A stretch of 64,000 nt of DNA from Nannocystis exedens (GTDB lineage: Bacteria > Myxococcota_A > Polyangia > Nannocystales > Nannocystaceae). Shown one piece after another: positions 1-7,215 of the stretch. Position numbers and translations under genes: made by a program. The notes under the pieces are model-generated. The model was given only the letters and a program-made list of their open reading frames with translations, was not told where the DNA came from and did not search any database. Each line of letters opens with the position of its first letter. The first letter of the stretch is position 1. The stretch spans positions 2,552,001 to 2,616,000 of the forward strand of contig NZ_NETK01000001.1 of the NCBI RefSeq assembly GCF_002343915.1, read 5' to 3'.

Positions 1-158
1 AACAGCCCGCGCTCGACCCCGACCAGCGCCGTCCCGTGGGTGATGTTGGGGAAGTAACCGAGCCGCAGCGCCCCGGTGTTCTCGCCGGGCGGGCGGCACG
101 CGCCGGCGAGGGCGAGGGCGGGGAGGCTGGCGGCGAAGCGGCGGCGAGACAGCGGCAT
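1..158 (-). CDS. ABC transporter substrate-binding lipoprotein, N-terminal part only
   Basis: Only the first 52 codons are in the window; the gene continues past the left edge. The start has a twin-arginine motif (SRRRF, residues 4-8), a hydrophobic stretch and a lipobox-like AGAC with Cys21, so the product is probably exported by Tat and lipid-anchored. The mature N-terminus reads LRLGYFPNITHGTALVG, the usual first strand and loop of NMT1/SsuA-type binding proteins that feed nitrate, sulfonate or similar ABC importers. The solute cannot be told from this fragment. No Shine-Dalgarno sequence precedes the ATG. The gene is divergent from the porin at 260. Confidence 0.75.
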   Translation of the reverse strand, partial: MPLSRRRFAASLPALALAGACRPPGENTGALRLGYFPNITHGTALVGVERGL

Positions 159-259
159 GGCGAAGGAGGGTTTACCATAGTAGATCTTCTCCAGCATACT
201 GAACATCGCCCGACCTGGTCTTCCGGGCCGGTCCTGGGCTACCCCTCGCCCCGCGCGCC

Positions 260-1510
260 ATGCTCCATCTGCTCCTGTTCGCCGCGCTCGCGCCGGCGCC
301 GCCGCCGTCCGCCCCCGGCGCTCCGCCGCCCGACCCTGACCGTTTCTATCCGCCGGCGCGCGAGCACCTGCTGCTCGCGCCGGCGACCGTGGGCGACGGG
401 CCGCTCAAGTTCACCCCGGGCAAGGGCCTCGAGGTGAAGAGCAAGGACGGCCGCTACGCGCTGTCGCTCAGCCTGCGGACCGGCTTCCTGTACAGCGGCC
501 GGCGCCAGGCCGGGGCGGCCTACGACCACGCGTTCGAGATCCGCCGCCTGCGCCTGGTGCTGTCCGGCAACGTGTTCAGCAAGTCGATCAAGTACTTCGT
601 GCAGCTGGCCGTGGCCCCGCGCGAGCTCAATTTCGTCGACGGGGTCGCCCGCTCGGGCCCCTTGCTCGACAACTACGTGGTGTTCGACCGCCTGCGCGAC
701 GCCAACTTGCGGATCGGCCTCTACCGGGTCATGTACACCCGCGAGCGCAACATCGCCGACATCAACCCGCTGCTGATCGACCGCTCGCTGGCCAACGCCG
801 AGTTCAACGTCGACCGCGACATCGGCCTCGACGTCCGCTCCGAGGATCTCGGCGGGCTCGGCAAGCTGCGCTACTACGCGGGCGTCTTCATGGGCGACGG
901 CCGCGACCAGAACCGCTTCAGCGACCCCGGCCTGATGTACACCGCGCGCGTCGACTTCCTGCCGTTCGGCCTGTTCGACGACTACGAGGCCAGCGACCAG
1001 GCCCGCCTGCGAAAACCGAGGCTCAGCCTCGGCTTCGCCTACGCCTTCAACGACCGCGCCCGCAACAACCGCGGGGTGCTCGGCAGCCCGCCGCTCGACG
1101 GCGGCACCACCAACTATCACAACCTCACCACCGACATGATGTTCAAGTGGGCCGGCTTCAGCCTCGAGGCCGCGTTCCTGTGGCGCCAGGGCCGGCGCAA
1201 CCCCGGCCACGCGGTCGACGACATGGGGGCCCCGCTGCCCGTCGAGGCCGCGCGCAACGGCCACGGCTGGATGGCCCAGGCGGCGTTCTTGATCCCCCGG
1301 ACCGGCCTCGAGCCGGCCCTGCGCACCAGCGGGATCCGCGGACTTTCCGTGACCTCGATGCCGGACCGCAACGAGCTCGGCGGCGGCCTCAATTATTACT
1401 TCGCCGGCCACAACCTGAAGCTGCAGCTCGACTACTTCCGGACCTGGGACCGCGGCGCCGCCGATCGGGCCGGCGACCTGGTCCGCCTGCAACTTCAGGT
1501 CGCGCTGTGA
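260..1510 (+). CDS. OprO/OprP-type phosphate-selective porin family protein
   Basis: A 416-residue outer-membrane beta-barrel candidate. A short signal peptide (residues 1 to about 20, ending in a Pro/Ala-rich stretch) is followed by FTPGKGLEVKSKDGRYALSLSLR, the N-terminal hallmark of the OprO/OprP family (FTPGKGLEVKSKDGRY is the clearest part), then FEIRRLRLVLSGNVF and alternating hydrophobic strands to a C-terminal LVRLQLQVAL ending in a hydrophobic residue, as barrel proteins do. Family members pass phosphate, polyphosphate or other anions; specificity here is unknown. The divergent neighbour at 1-158 is a solute-binding lipoprotein, which hints at a shared uptake role but does not prove it. 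Length is normal for the family. Confidence 0.82.
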   Translation: MLHLLLFAALAPAPPPSAPGAPPPDPDRFYPPAREHLLLAPATVGDGPLKFTPGKGLEVKSKDGRYALSLSLRTGFLYSGRRQAGAAYDHAFEIRRLRLVLSGNVFSKSIKYFVQLAVAPRELNFVDGVARSGPLLDNYVVFDRLRDANLRIGLYRVMYTRERNIADINPLLIDRSLANAEFNVDRDIGLDVRSEDLGGLGKLRYYAGVFMGDGRDQNRFSDPGLMYTARVDFLPFGLFDDYEASDQARLRKPRLSLGFAYAFNDRARNNRGVLGSPPLDGGTTNYHNLTTDMMFKWAGFSLEAAFLWRQGRRNPGHAVDDMGAPLPVEAARNGHGWMAQAAFLIPRTGLEPALRTSGIRGLSVTSMPDRNELGGGLNYYFAGHNLKLQLDYFRTWDRGAADRAGDLVRLQLQVAL

Positions 1511-1648
1511 GCCGCCCGCCGTCGCTTCGAGAACGCTGTCAGATCGGCTCTCGAGCGCCGGCGCGCCTTGCACGGCGCGGCGGGTTTGCCCATTACGTTC
1601 GGCGTGCGTGCGGTGCCGGTGGAGCCGGGCGACCAGGCATTGGCAAGA

Positions 1649-1676
1649 CATGTCCGGGGGGACATGTCTCGAAGGA
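1649..1676. repeat. 14-bp-period palindromic repeat, two units
   Basis: Two consecutive 14-bp units, both starting CATGTC and ending GGA (1649-1662 and 1663-1676). The ATG chosen for the kinase downstream (1664) lies inside the second unit. Confidence 0.8.
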
Positions 1677-4513
1677 CCGCCGACCCGGACGAGCGACCGG
1701 GCTGCGAGGTCGTCGGACCGCAGGACCCGACCCTCGTCGCCACCCTGGAGACGCCGCCCCGCCGCCGCAGCCGCTCGCCCTGGCCGCCGAGTGAGGCGCC
1801 GTCCGCGGGCGAGACCCGCTACGTGTTCGGCGAGGTGTTCGCGGCCGGCGGCCTCGGGGTGGTCCGGCGCGCCCACGATCGCCGGCTCGGCCGCGTGGTC
1901 GCGATCAAGGAGCTGCTGCGCGACAGCCCCGACGCCCAGCGCCGATTCGCCCGCGAGGCCGCGATCACGGCCCGCCTGCAGCACCCGAGCATCGTCCCGC
2001 TGTACGACCTCGGCCGGCGCGCCACCGGCGAGCCGTTCTACTGCATGAAGCTGGTCGACGGCGCCAGCCTCGACGCCAAGATCCGGCAGGCCCGCGACCT
2101 CGGCGAGCGCCTGCGCCTGATCGAGCACGTGATCGCGGTGGCCGACGCGATCGCCTACGCCCACGACCAGAAGGTCCTCCACCGCGACCTCAAGCCGGCC
2201 AACGTGCTGATCGGCCGGTTCGGCGAGACCGTGGTCATCGACTGGGGCCTGGCCAAGGACCTCGCCCAGCCGGGCGACAGCGAGGCCGAGCAGACCACTT
2301 GCTCGGGCCAGCGCAGCCGCACCGACGAGGATCTCACCGAGGTCGGGGCGATCGTGGGCACGCTGCGCTACATGCCGCCCGAGCAGGCCCGCGGCGAGCC
2401 GGTCGACGCCCGCAGCGACGTCTACGCCCTCGGCGCCCTGCTCTACCACGTGCTGGCCGGGTGCCCGCCGTTCGCCGAGGCGAGCGGCCCGGCGCTGGCG
2501 GCCCGGGTGATGGCGGCGGACCTCGGAGACCTGCGCGAGCGGGTGCCGGGCGTGCCGCGCGAGCTGGCGGCGATCGCCCACCGGGCCACCGCCGCCCGCC
2601 CCGAGCTGCGCTACCCCAGCGCCGCCAACTTCGCCGAGGACCTGCGCCGGTTCCAGGCCGGGCGCATGGTCTCGGCCCACAGCTACACTCTGGCCGAGCG
2701 GCTGCAGCGGTGGATGAGGCGCCAGCGGGTCCTGCTGGCGTTCGCCGGCCTCGGCGCGACCGCCAGCTTCTTCGCCTTCAAGGCCCACGAGGCCGGCCTC
2801 GACCACTGCAGCGGCGGCGCCGCGGACATCGCCGCCGCCTGGGACGCGCCGCAGCGGCGAGCCGCCGCCGACAACTTCATCGCCGCCGGCCCGGCCTTCG
2901 CCGCCGAGGTGTGGCCGCGCGTCGCCACCACCCTCGACGCCTACGCCTCCGCCTGGGCCGCGCAGCACCACGAGGCCTGCCTCACCCACCGCCGCGGCGA
3001 ACAGTCCGATCACCTGTTCGACCGCCGCATGGCCTGCCTCGCCGAGCGCAAGGCCGCCCTCGTCGAGGCCGCCACCTTGCTCGGCGAGCGCGACCCCGAG
3101 GTCTCGCTCCACGCGCTCGAGCTCGTCGGCGGCCTGCCGCCGCTGGCGCGCTGCAGCGACGTCGCCGCCCTCGACGCCGCCGTCCCGCCGCCCGGCGACC
3201 CCGAGGCCGCCGTGCGGGTCGCCGCCGTGCGCGACGGCCTGGTCAAGGTCGCCGCCCTCGACCGCGTCGCCCGCACCCCGGCCGCGCTGGCGCTGGCCGA
3301 CGCGCTCGTGCGCGAGGCCGAGGCGATCGGCCACGCGCCGACCCTCGCCGAGGCCCTGCTGCGCCGCGGCGAGCTGCGCCTGCACGACGACGCCGACGAC
3401 GCCGCCGCCCGCCTGCAGCTCGCCCAGCTCACCGCCGTCCGCGCCGGCGCCGACGAGATCGCCGCCGAGGCCGCCGCGCTGCTGGTGTTCGTCCGCGGGC
3501 GCCAGGCCGGCGGCATCGAGCGCGGGCTGGCCGAGCTGCCGATGGCCGAAGCCCTGGTCGCCCGCCTGCCGCCGCACGACCGCCTGCGCGGCCTCTTCCT
3601 CAACAACGCCGCCGTGCTCGCCCGCTCGACCGGCGACCTCGAGCGGGCCCGCCGCTTGCTCGACGAGGCGCTCGGGGTCCAGCGCGCCGCGCCCGGGCCG
3701 GCGCGGGTCGAGGTCGCGTACACGCTGACCAACCTCGCCATGCTCGTCGAGGAGCCCGGGCCCCGCGAGCTCGCGCTGCGCGAGGCGCTGGCGATCCTCG
3801 AGCGCGAGCTCGGACCGGCGCACGCGCGGACGATCGAGCTGCGGGTGCTGGTCAGCCTCTACACCCTCGACCCCCGGGTCGCGCACGCCCTCCTGCGACC
3901 CGGTTGCGACGCGCTCGAGCGGTTCTCGCCCGGCGCCTCGCCGGTGCGCGCCCGCTGCCTGGTTCACCTCGCCCATCACGCCGACGAGGCGGGCGACGAG
4001 CATGCCGCCACTGCCCTGCGGGTCCGCGCTCTCGGCCTCATCGACCCGCGCTCCACTCTGGTCGAGGACATCGTCGTGCGGGCTCACCTCGACCTCGTCC
4101 GCGGCGCGCACGACGACGCCGTCGTCCGCCTGCGCGGCGTCCTGCGGAGCGACCTCGCCGACGACACCTGGTGGGTGCGCGAGCGCCGGGCCGGCGTGCT
4201 GCTGCTGCTCGGCCTCCACCTGCGCGCCCGCGGCGAACTCGCCGCCGCCCGCACCGCCTTGCAGGGCGCGATCGACGACTTCGTCGCGGTCGCCGCCACC
4301 GCGAGCAGCGTCGTCAGCGACCAGCAGCTCGCGCGGGCCCGCGTGGCCCACGCCGAGCTCGCGCTCGCCGGGCCGCCCGACCCGGAGGGGCAGGCTCGGG
4401 CGCTCCGCGACCTCGACGAGGCCGACCGCTGGTACGCCGCGGCCGGCGAGGCCTACGCGTGGCGGCGGCACCAGGTCGCAGCGCTGCGCGGGCGCTTGAC
4501 CGGCGCCGGCTGA
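1664..4513 (+). CDS. Serine/threonine protein kinase with C-terminal helical-repeat region
   Basis: A 949-residue Hanks-type kinase. The catalytic domain spans about residues 52-330: a Gly-rich loop AAGGLGVV (60-67), catalytic Lys82 in VAIKELL, the loop HRDLKPANVL (His173, Asp175), DWGLA in place of DFG, and MPPEQA for the APE motif. A hydrophobic stretch near residues 347-366 (VLLAFAGLGATASFFAF) may be a single membrane segment. The rest is Ala/Leu/Arg-rich helical sequence of TPR type, such as LFLNNAAVLARSTGDLERARRLL, likely a sensing or scaffold module. An earlier in-frame start at 1568 would add 32 residues of low-complexity sequence; 1664 was preferred because the family start is close to the kinase domain, but this is uncertain. 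Substrates are unknown. Confidence 0.87.
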   Translation: MSRRTADPDERPGCEVVGPQDPTLVATLETPPRRRSRSPWPPSEAPSAGETRYVFGEVFAAGGLGVVRRAHDRRLGRVVAIKELLRDSPDAQRRFAREAAITARLQHPSIVPLYDLGRRATGEPFYCMKLVDGASLDAKIRQARDLGERLRLIEHVIAVADAIAYAHDQKVLHRDLKPANVLIGRFGETVVIDWGLAKDLAQPGDSEAEQTTCSGQRSRTDEDLTEVGAIVGTLRYMPPEQARGEPVDARSDVYALGALLYHVLAGCPPFAEASGPALAARVMAADLGDLRERVPGVPRELAAIAHRATAARPELRYPSAANFAEDLRRFQAGRMVSAHSYTLAERLQRWMRRQRVLLAFAGLGATASFFAFKAHEAGLDHCSGGAADIAAAWDAPQRRAAADNFIAAGPAFAAEVWPRVATTLDAYASAWAAQHHEACLTHRRGEQSDHLFDRRMACLAERKAALVEAATLLGERDPEVSLHALELVGGLPPLARCSDVAALDAAVPPPGDPEAAVRVAAVRDGLVKVAALDRVARTPAALALADALVREAEAIGHAPTLAEALLRRGELRLHDDADDAAARLQLAQLTAVRAGADEIAAEAAALLVFVRGRQAGGIERGLAELPMAEALVARLPPHDRLRGLFLNNAAVLARSTGDLERARRLLDEALGVQRAAPGPARVEVAYTLTNLAMLVEEPGPRELALREALAILERELGPAHARTIELRVLVSLYTLDPRVAHALLRPGCDALERFSPGASPVRARCLVHLAHHADEAGDEHAATALRVRALGLIDPRSTLVEDIVVRAHLDLVRGAHDDAVVRLRGVLRSDLADDTWWVRERRAGVLLLLGLHLRARGELAAARTALQGAIDDFVAVAATASSVVSDQQLARARVAHAELALAGPPDPEGQARALRDLDEADRWYAAAGEAYAWRRHQVAALRGRLTGAG

Positions 4514-4710
4514 GATCGCCCACGGACTCGCATCCGACCCTCAACCCCGGAGTTCCCCTCGTCACGCGCAAACTGCTGCAGCTCCGGGCGCCTGAGTTTG
4601 CTCCTTCAGACCCGGCCCGCGGGCCCCCAAGCCGCGTCCGCCGCCCGCGCAGATCCGCGCCGGCCTCGATCTCGGCCACAGGGCCCGGGCCCGGAATAGA
4701 CATTCGGCGC

Positions 4711-4716
4711 TATAGT
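4711..4716 (+). promoter_or_regulatory. -10-like hexamer next to a start codon
   Basis: TATAGT lies 9 nt before the ATG at 4726. There is no Shine-Dalgarno sequence, so transcription from here would give a nearly leaderless mRNA. One of about ten such sites in the window. Confidence 0.45.
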
Positions 4717-4725
4717 TTGGGCTCG

Positions 4726-5289
4726 ATGACCGCCGCTCGCGTGACAACCCTCCCCGTCGGTATGACTCGCTGGGCGCTGTCCGCCGTCGCCGCGGCCGCG
4801 ATCGTGGCCGCTTCGACCGCCGACGCCGCCGCCGAGGCGCCGAAAGTTTCCACCAAGATCACCGCCAAGGGCGAAGTCGTCGCCAGCATGACCCTCGCCG
4901 CCGCGCCCGCCGCCGTGCGCCAGGTCCTCGGCAGCGCCGAGCGCTCGCACGGCCTCTCGCCCTTCACCGTGTCGGCCAAGGCCACCCCCGACGGCAGCTG
5001 CGAGCGCGTCAAGCTCAAGACCCGCGGCATGCTCTCGCCCTTCGAGCTCGAGACGCGCCGCTGCCCCACCGCGCACGGCTGGAAAGAGACGCTCGTCGCC
5101 TCGGAGCACTTCGTCGAGTACTGGAACGAGTGGGTGGTCGAGGACGCCGCCGCCGGCGGCTCGACGGTCACGTTCAGGACTCGCACGATGCCCAACGTCG
5201 CCGTCCCCGAGGCGATCATCCAGTCCGAGACGAAGCGCGTGCTGGCCAAGTTGATGCACAACCTGTCCGAGGCGGTCGGTAGCGGCTGA
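4726..5289 (+). CDS. Exported SRPBCC/START-like protein
   Basis: 187 residues. An internal Met13 begins a clean signal peptide (MTRWALSAVAAAAIVAASTA with an ADAAAEAP cleavage region), so the true start may be 4762; 4726 was chosen because a -10-like TATAGT sits just upstream. The mature part resembles the SRPBCC/polyketide-cyclase fold: an early strand VVASMTLAAAPAAVRQVL, central strands, and a long C-terminal helix ETKRVLAKLMHNLSEAV. Such domains bind hydrophobic ligands, but here the domain would act outside the cytoplasm and no ligand is evident. It stands alone downstream of the kinase. Confidence 0.55.
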   Translation: MTAARVTTLPVGMTRWALSAVAAAAIVAASTADAAAEAPKVSTKITAKGEVVASMTLAAAPAAVRQVLGSAERSHGLSPFTVSAKATPDGSCERVKLKTRGMLSPFELETRRCPTAHGWKETLVASEHFVEYWNEWVVEDAAAGGSTVTFRTRTMPNVAVPEAIIQSETKRVLAKLMHNLSEAVGSG

Positions 5290-5296
5290 ACGCGAG

Positions 5297-5520
5297 CCCT
5301 CGCATCCTGCGCCGTCGACCCCGCGGTCGGCGCGAGGCGTCGCACCGAGGCTGAACCCTCTCGCCTCACCCGACGCCCTCGCATCCGGCGCCGTCGCCCT
5401 CGCGTTCGGCGCGAGCCGTCGCACCGGGGCTGACGCTCTCGCCTCCCCCACCTCGCGGGCAGCAGGCGCGAGCCCTCGCACCAGGGCTGACGCTCGCGCC
5501 TCCCCCGCCTTCGAGCCCCT
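5297..5520. repeat. Imperfect tandem repeat, about 79-bp period
   Basis: Two copies start at 5297 and 5376 (CCCTCGCATCC...GGCGCGAG...GTCGCACCG..GCTGA), followed by a partial third copy from about 5467. The repeat fills most of the 330-bp gap between the flanking genes. No open reading frame with the local codon bias runs through it. Confidence 0.65.
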
Positions 5521-5621
5521 GATCGGACCCGCTCGAGCGCGCCTCACCGAGCGCGAGCGCCCCTGCTCCGGCCGCGGCACGCCAGCTTCTCCCCGTCCCC
5601 CGCTCGTGCGACCCTCGCCGC

Positions 5622-6098
5622 GTGCAGCCCTGGTCGGTCCTCTCGCGCCTCGCGCCGTGGCTCCTCGCCGTCCTGCTCCTCGGCTGTCTCAGCCACCGCA
5701 CGCACCTCACCGAGAGCGAGCAGCAGTCGTTCGGCACCCGCACCTTCGCCGCCCCCTACGAGGCGACCTTCGCCGCCGCCCGCGACGCCCTGCCGGCGCT
5801 CGGCTACCAGCTCCTCTTCGTCGGCGCCGCCGAGGGCCGGATCACCACCGCCCGCAAGCAATACGGCGTGCGCGCCAGCCTCGGCCTCGAGGGCACCAGC
5901 TCGGCCGTGCTGTACCGCCAGTACGACCTCCGGCTCGTCCGCGTCGACCCAAGCCACACCCGCGTGATCGCCGCCCCGCGCCTCTACGACGGCGAGCGCG
6001 ACGTCTCGAGCCAGGCGGCGTGGACGATGAGCGGCCCGAGCGGCGAGCACGAGCAATGGCGCGCGCTGTTCGCCCAGATCGAAGCCGGCCTGCGGTAG
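5622..6098 (+). CDS. Small lipoprotein of unknown function
   Basis: 158 residues from a GTG start. The N-terminus APWLLAVLLLGC is a type II signal peptide with lipobox LLGC (Cys22). The mature part contains PYEATFAAARDALPALGYQLLF followed by GRITTARKQYGVR, a small alpha/beta pattern seen in many outer-membrane-associated lipoproteins of delta-proteobacteria, but I recognise no named family. The stop codon overlaps the first base of the repeat array at 6098. Confidence 0.65.
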   Translation: MQPWSVLSRLAPWLLAVLLLGCLSHRTHLTESEQQSFGTRTFAAPYEATFAAARDALPALGYQLLFVGAAEGRITTARKQYGVRASLGLEGTSSAVLYRQYDLRLVRVDPSHTRVIAAPRLYDGERDVSSQAAWTMSGPSGEHEQWRALFAQIEAGLR

Positions 6099-6157
6099 CT
6101 GTCCATGAGGACATGCTTTTCCGCGCATGTCTACTTCGACATGTCCATCCGGTCATA
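6098..6157. repeat. 14-bp-period palindromic repeat array, four units plus a partial
   Basis: Units start at 6098 (GCTGTCC), 6112, 6126 and 6140 (each CATG), with a trailing CATA at 6154; spacing is exactly 14 bp. It fills the gap between a lipoprotein and the convergent desaturase remnant. Confidence 0.85.
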
Positions 6158-6228
6158 CGACCTCGACCGGCGCCCCCGCGCCCCGACGATTCGGCGCCGC
6201 TCGAGCGGAGCGGTCCAGTGAAGCGCGC

Positions 6229-6774
6229 TCACGGCCGGCGCAGCAGCAACAACTCCAGCCACGTGCGCCGCATGCTCGCGGGCTGGCTCAGGCCCAGCGT
6301 CGGCACCGCCGGCCCCGGCGCCACGTACGTCCCGCCGAGGTGGTCCCACAGCGTCAGCAGCAGCGAGTGGTTGCCGATCTGCGCCGGATCGGCGCTGTGG
6401 TGCAAGCGATGCACCTCCGGCGTATTCCGAAATCGGGACAGCCACGGATTGCGCATGTCGACCCCGGTGTGCGACGACAGCCCGAGCGCCGTGTCGAACA
6501 TCGCGCACGCGAAGATCACGTCCGGCGCGAACCCGCAGGCCACCAGCGCCAGCACCGGCAGCGTGCGGAAGAAGAACACCAGCAATGGCGCGTTGACCGT
6601 CGACATCAGCGCGTAGAGCTCGCGCGGGTAGTGATGCAGCGCGTGCATGCGCCACAGCAGCGGGTGCTCGTGCGACACCCGGTGGATCGCGTAGGCCACC
6701 CCGTCGGCGACGACGAAGCCGAGCGGCGCGGCGATCGCCAGCGGCAGCGACGCGGCCGGCCCGAAGCCCTCGAT
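6229..6774 (-). pseudogene. Sterol desaturase/fatty acid hydroxylase family, 5'-truncated
   Basis: The reading frame opens directly after an in-frame TGA (6777-6775) and reads to 6229. The only reasonable start is a GTG at 6699 (156 residues), well short of the usual 250-300 residues of this di-iron membrane family. The catalytic histidine clusters survive: HRVSHEH, HALHH and HRLHH, with membrane segments between them (FFFRTLPVLALVACGF). What is missing is the N-terminal membrane part. A 14-bp repeat array and an unrelated C-terminal remnant lie just upstream (6886-7103), so the 5' end was probably lost by rearrangement. It could still make a shortened protein, but activity is doubtful. Confidence 0.7.
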
Positions 6775-6885
6775 TCATCTGCAAGTGTCTGTCCACCACG
6801 GCTTCGAACCCGGCGACGTGATGCTCGGGCGACCGCCCCGCTCCGCCCGTCGGCGCTGCGAACCGCGTTACAACTTTTTTGCAAA

Positions 6886-6927
6886 CATGACTCAAGGGAC
6901 ATGTGCATGTCGACATGCTCGAAGCCC
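6886..6927. repeat. 14-bp-period palindromic repeat array, three units
   Basis: CATG occurs at 6886, 6900 and 6914, exactly 14 bp apart; the first two units end GGA and CGA. It lies at the 5' edge of a remnant frame. Confidence 0.8.
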
Positions 6928-7103
6928 GGCGCGCGCGGCCGTTCGACAGCCCCGGCGGCGTCGGCTTCGGCGGCCCCGGGGCGCGGGGCAACACCCACGG
7001 CGGTAGCGGCGGCGGCTCGTCCTACCTCGGCATCCCCGTCAACGCCTTCACCGAGCCCGGCGTCCGCACCGGTCACGGCCACGCCGTCCTCACCCCGCTT
7101 TGA
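6891..7103 (+). pseudogene. Gly-rich C-terminal remnant or very small ORF
   Basis: The frame opens after a TGA at 6888 and ends at 7103; GTG 6903 and ATG 6915 are possible starts. The text is Gly-rich with natural-looking composition (GGSGGGSSYLGIPVNAFTEPG) and strong third-position GC. The 5' side is repeat array, so this looks like the tail of a gene whose front was replaced. No family recognised. Confidence 0.3.
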
Positions 7104-7110
7104 GCGGGGT
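7092..7110 (+). terminator. Perfect hairpin across a stop codon
   Basis: ACCCCGCT and AGCGGGGT pair perfectly around a TTG loop, and the TGA of the small frame ends inside it. There is no T-run, so termination strength is uncertain. Confidence 0.45.
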
Positions 7111-7128
7111 AGCGAAGAATGCCCCAAA

Positions 7129-7201
7129 GGACATGCGCTGGAGAGCAGGCTCTCCAGCACATGTCCTTTCAGACCTGTCCTCTCGCGCCTGTCCTTCGGA
7201 C
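7129..7201. repeat. 14-bp-period array, five units, forming one long hairpin
   Basis: Units start at 7132, 7146, 7160, 7174 and 7188. In addition 7129-7146 and 7149-7166 are inverted copies, forming a stem of about 18 bp with one mismatch and almost no loop, followed by TTTC. It lies just past the 3' end of the M56 peptidase gene and may act as its terminator. Confidence 0.8.
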
Positions 7202-7215
7202 CACACCCGACCGCG

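Noticed and set aside
239..4471. Very long open frame on the minus strand opposite the porin and kinase
   Set aside because: A shadow caused by extreme third-position GC; its translation is low-complexity and shows no family motif, while the plus strand has clear porin and kinase domains.
5622..5760. Reading the 5.3-5.6 kb repeat as part of the lipoprotein gene
   Set aside because: The signal peptide begins cleanly at the GTG at 5622 and the repeat has no stable frame.
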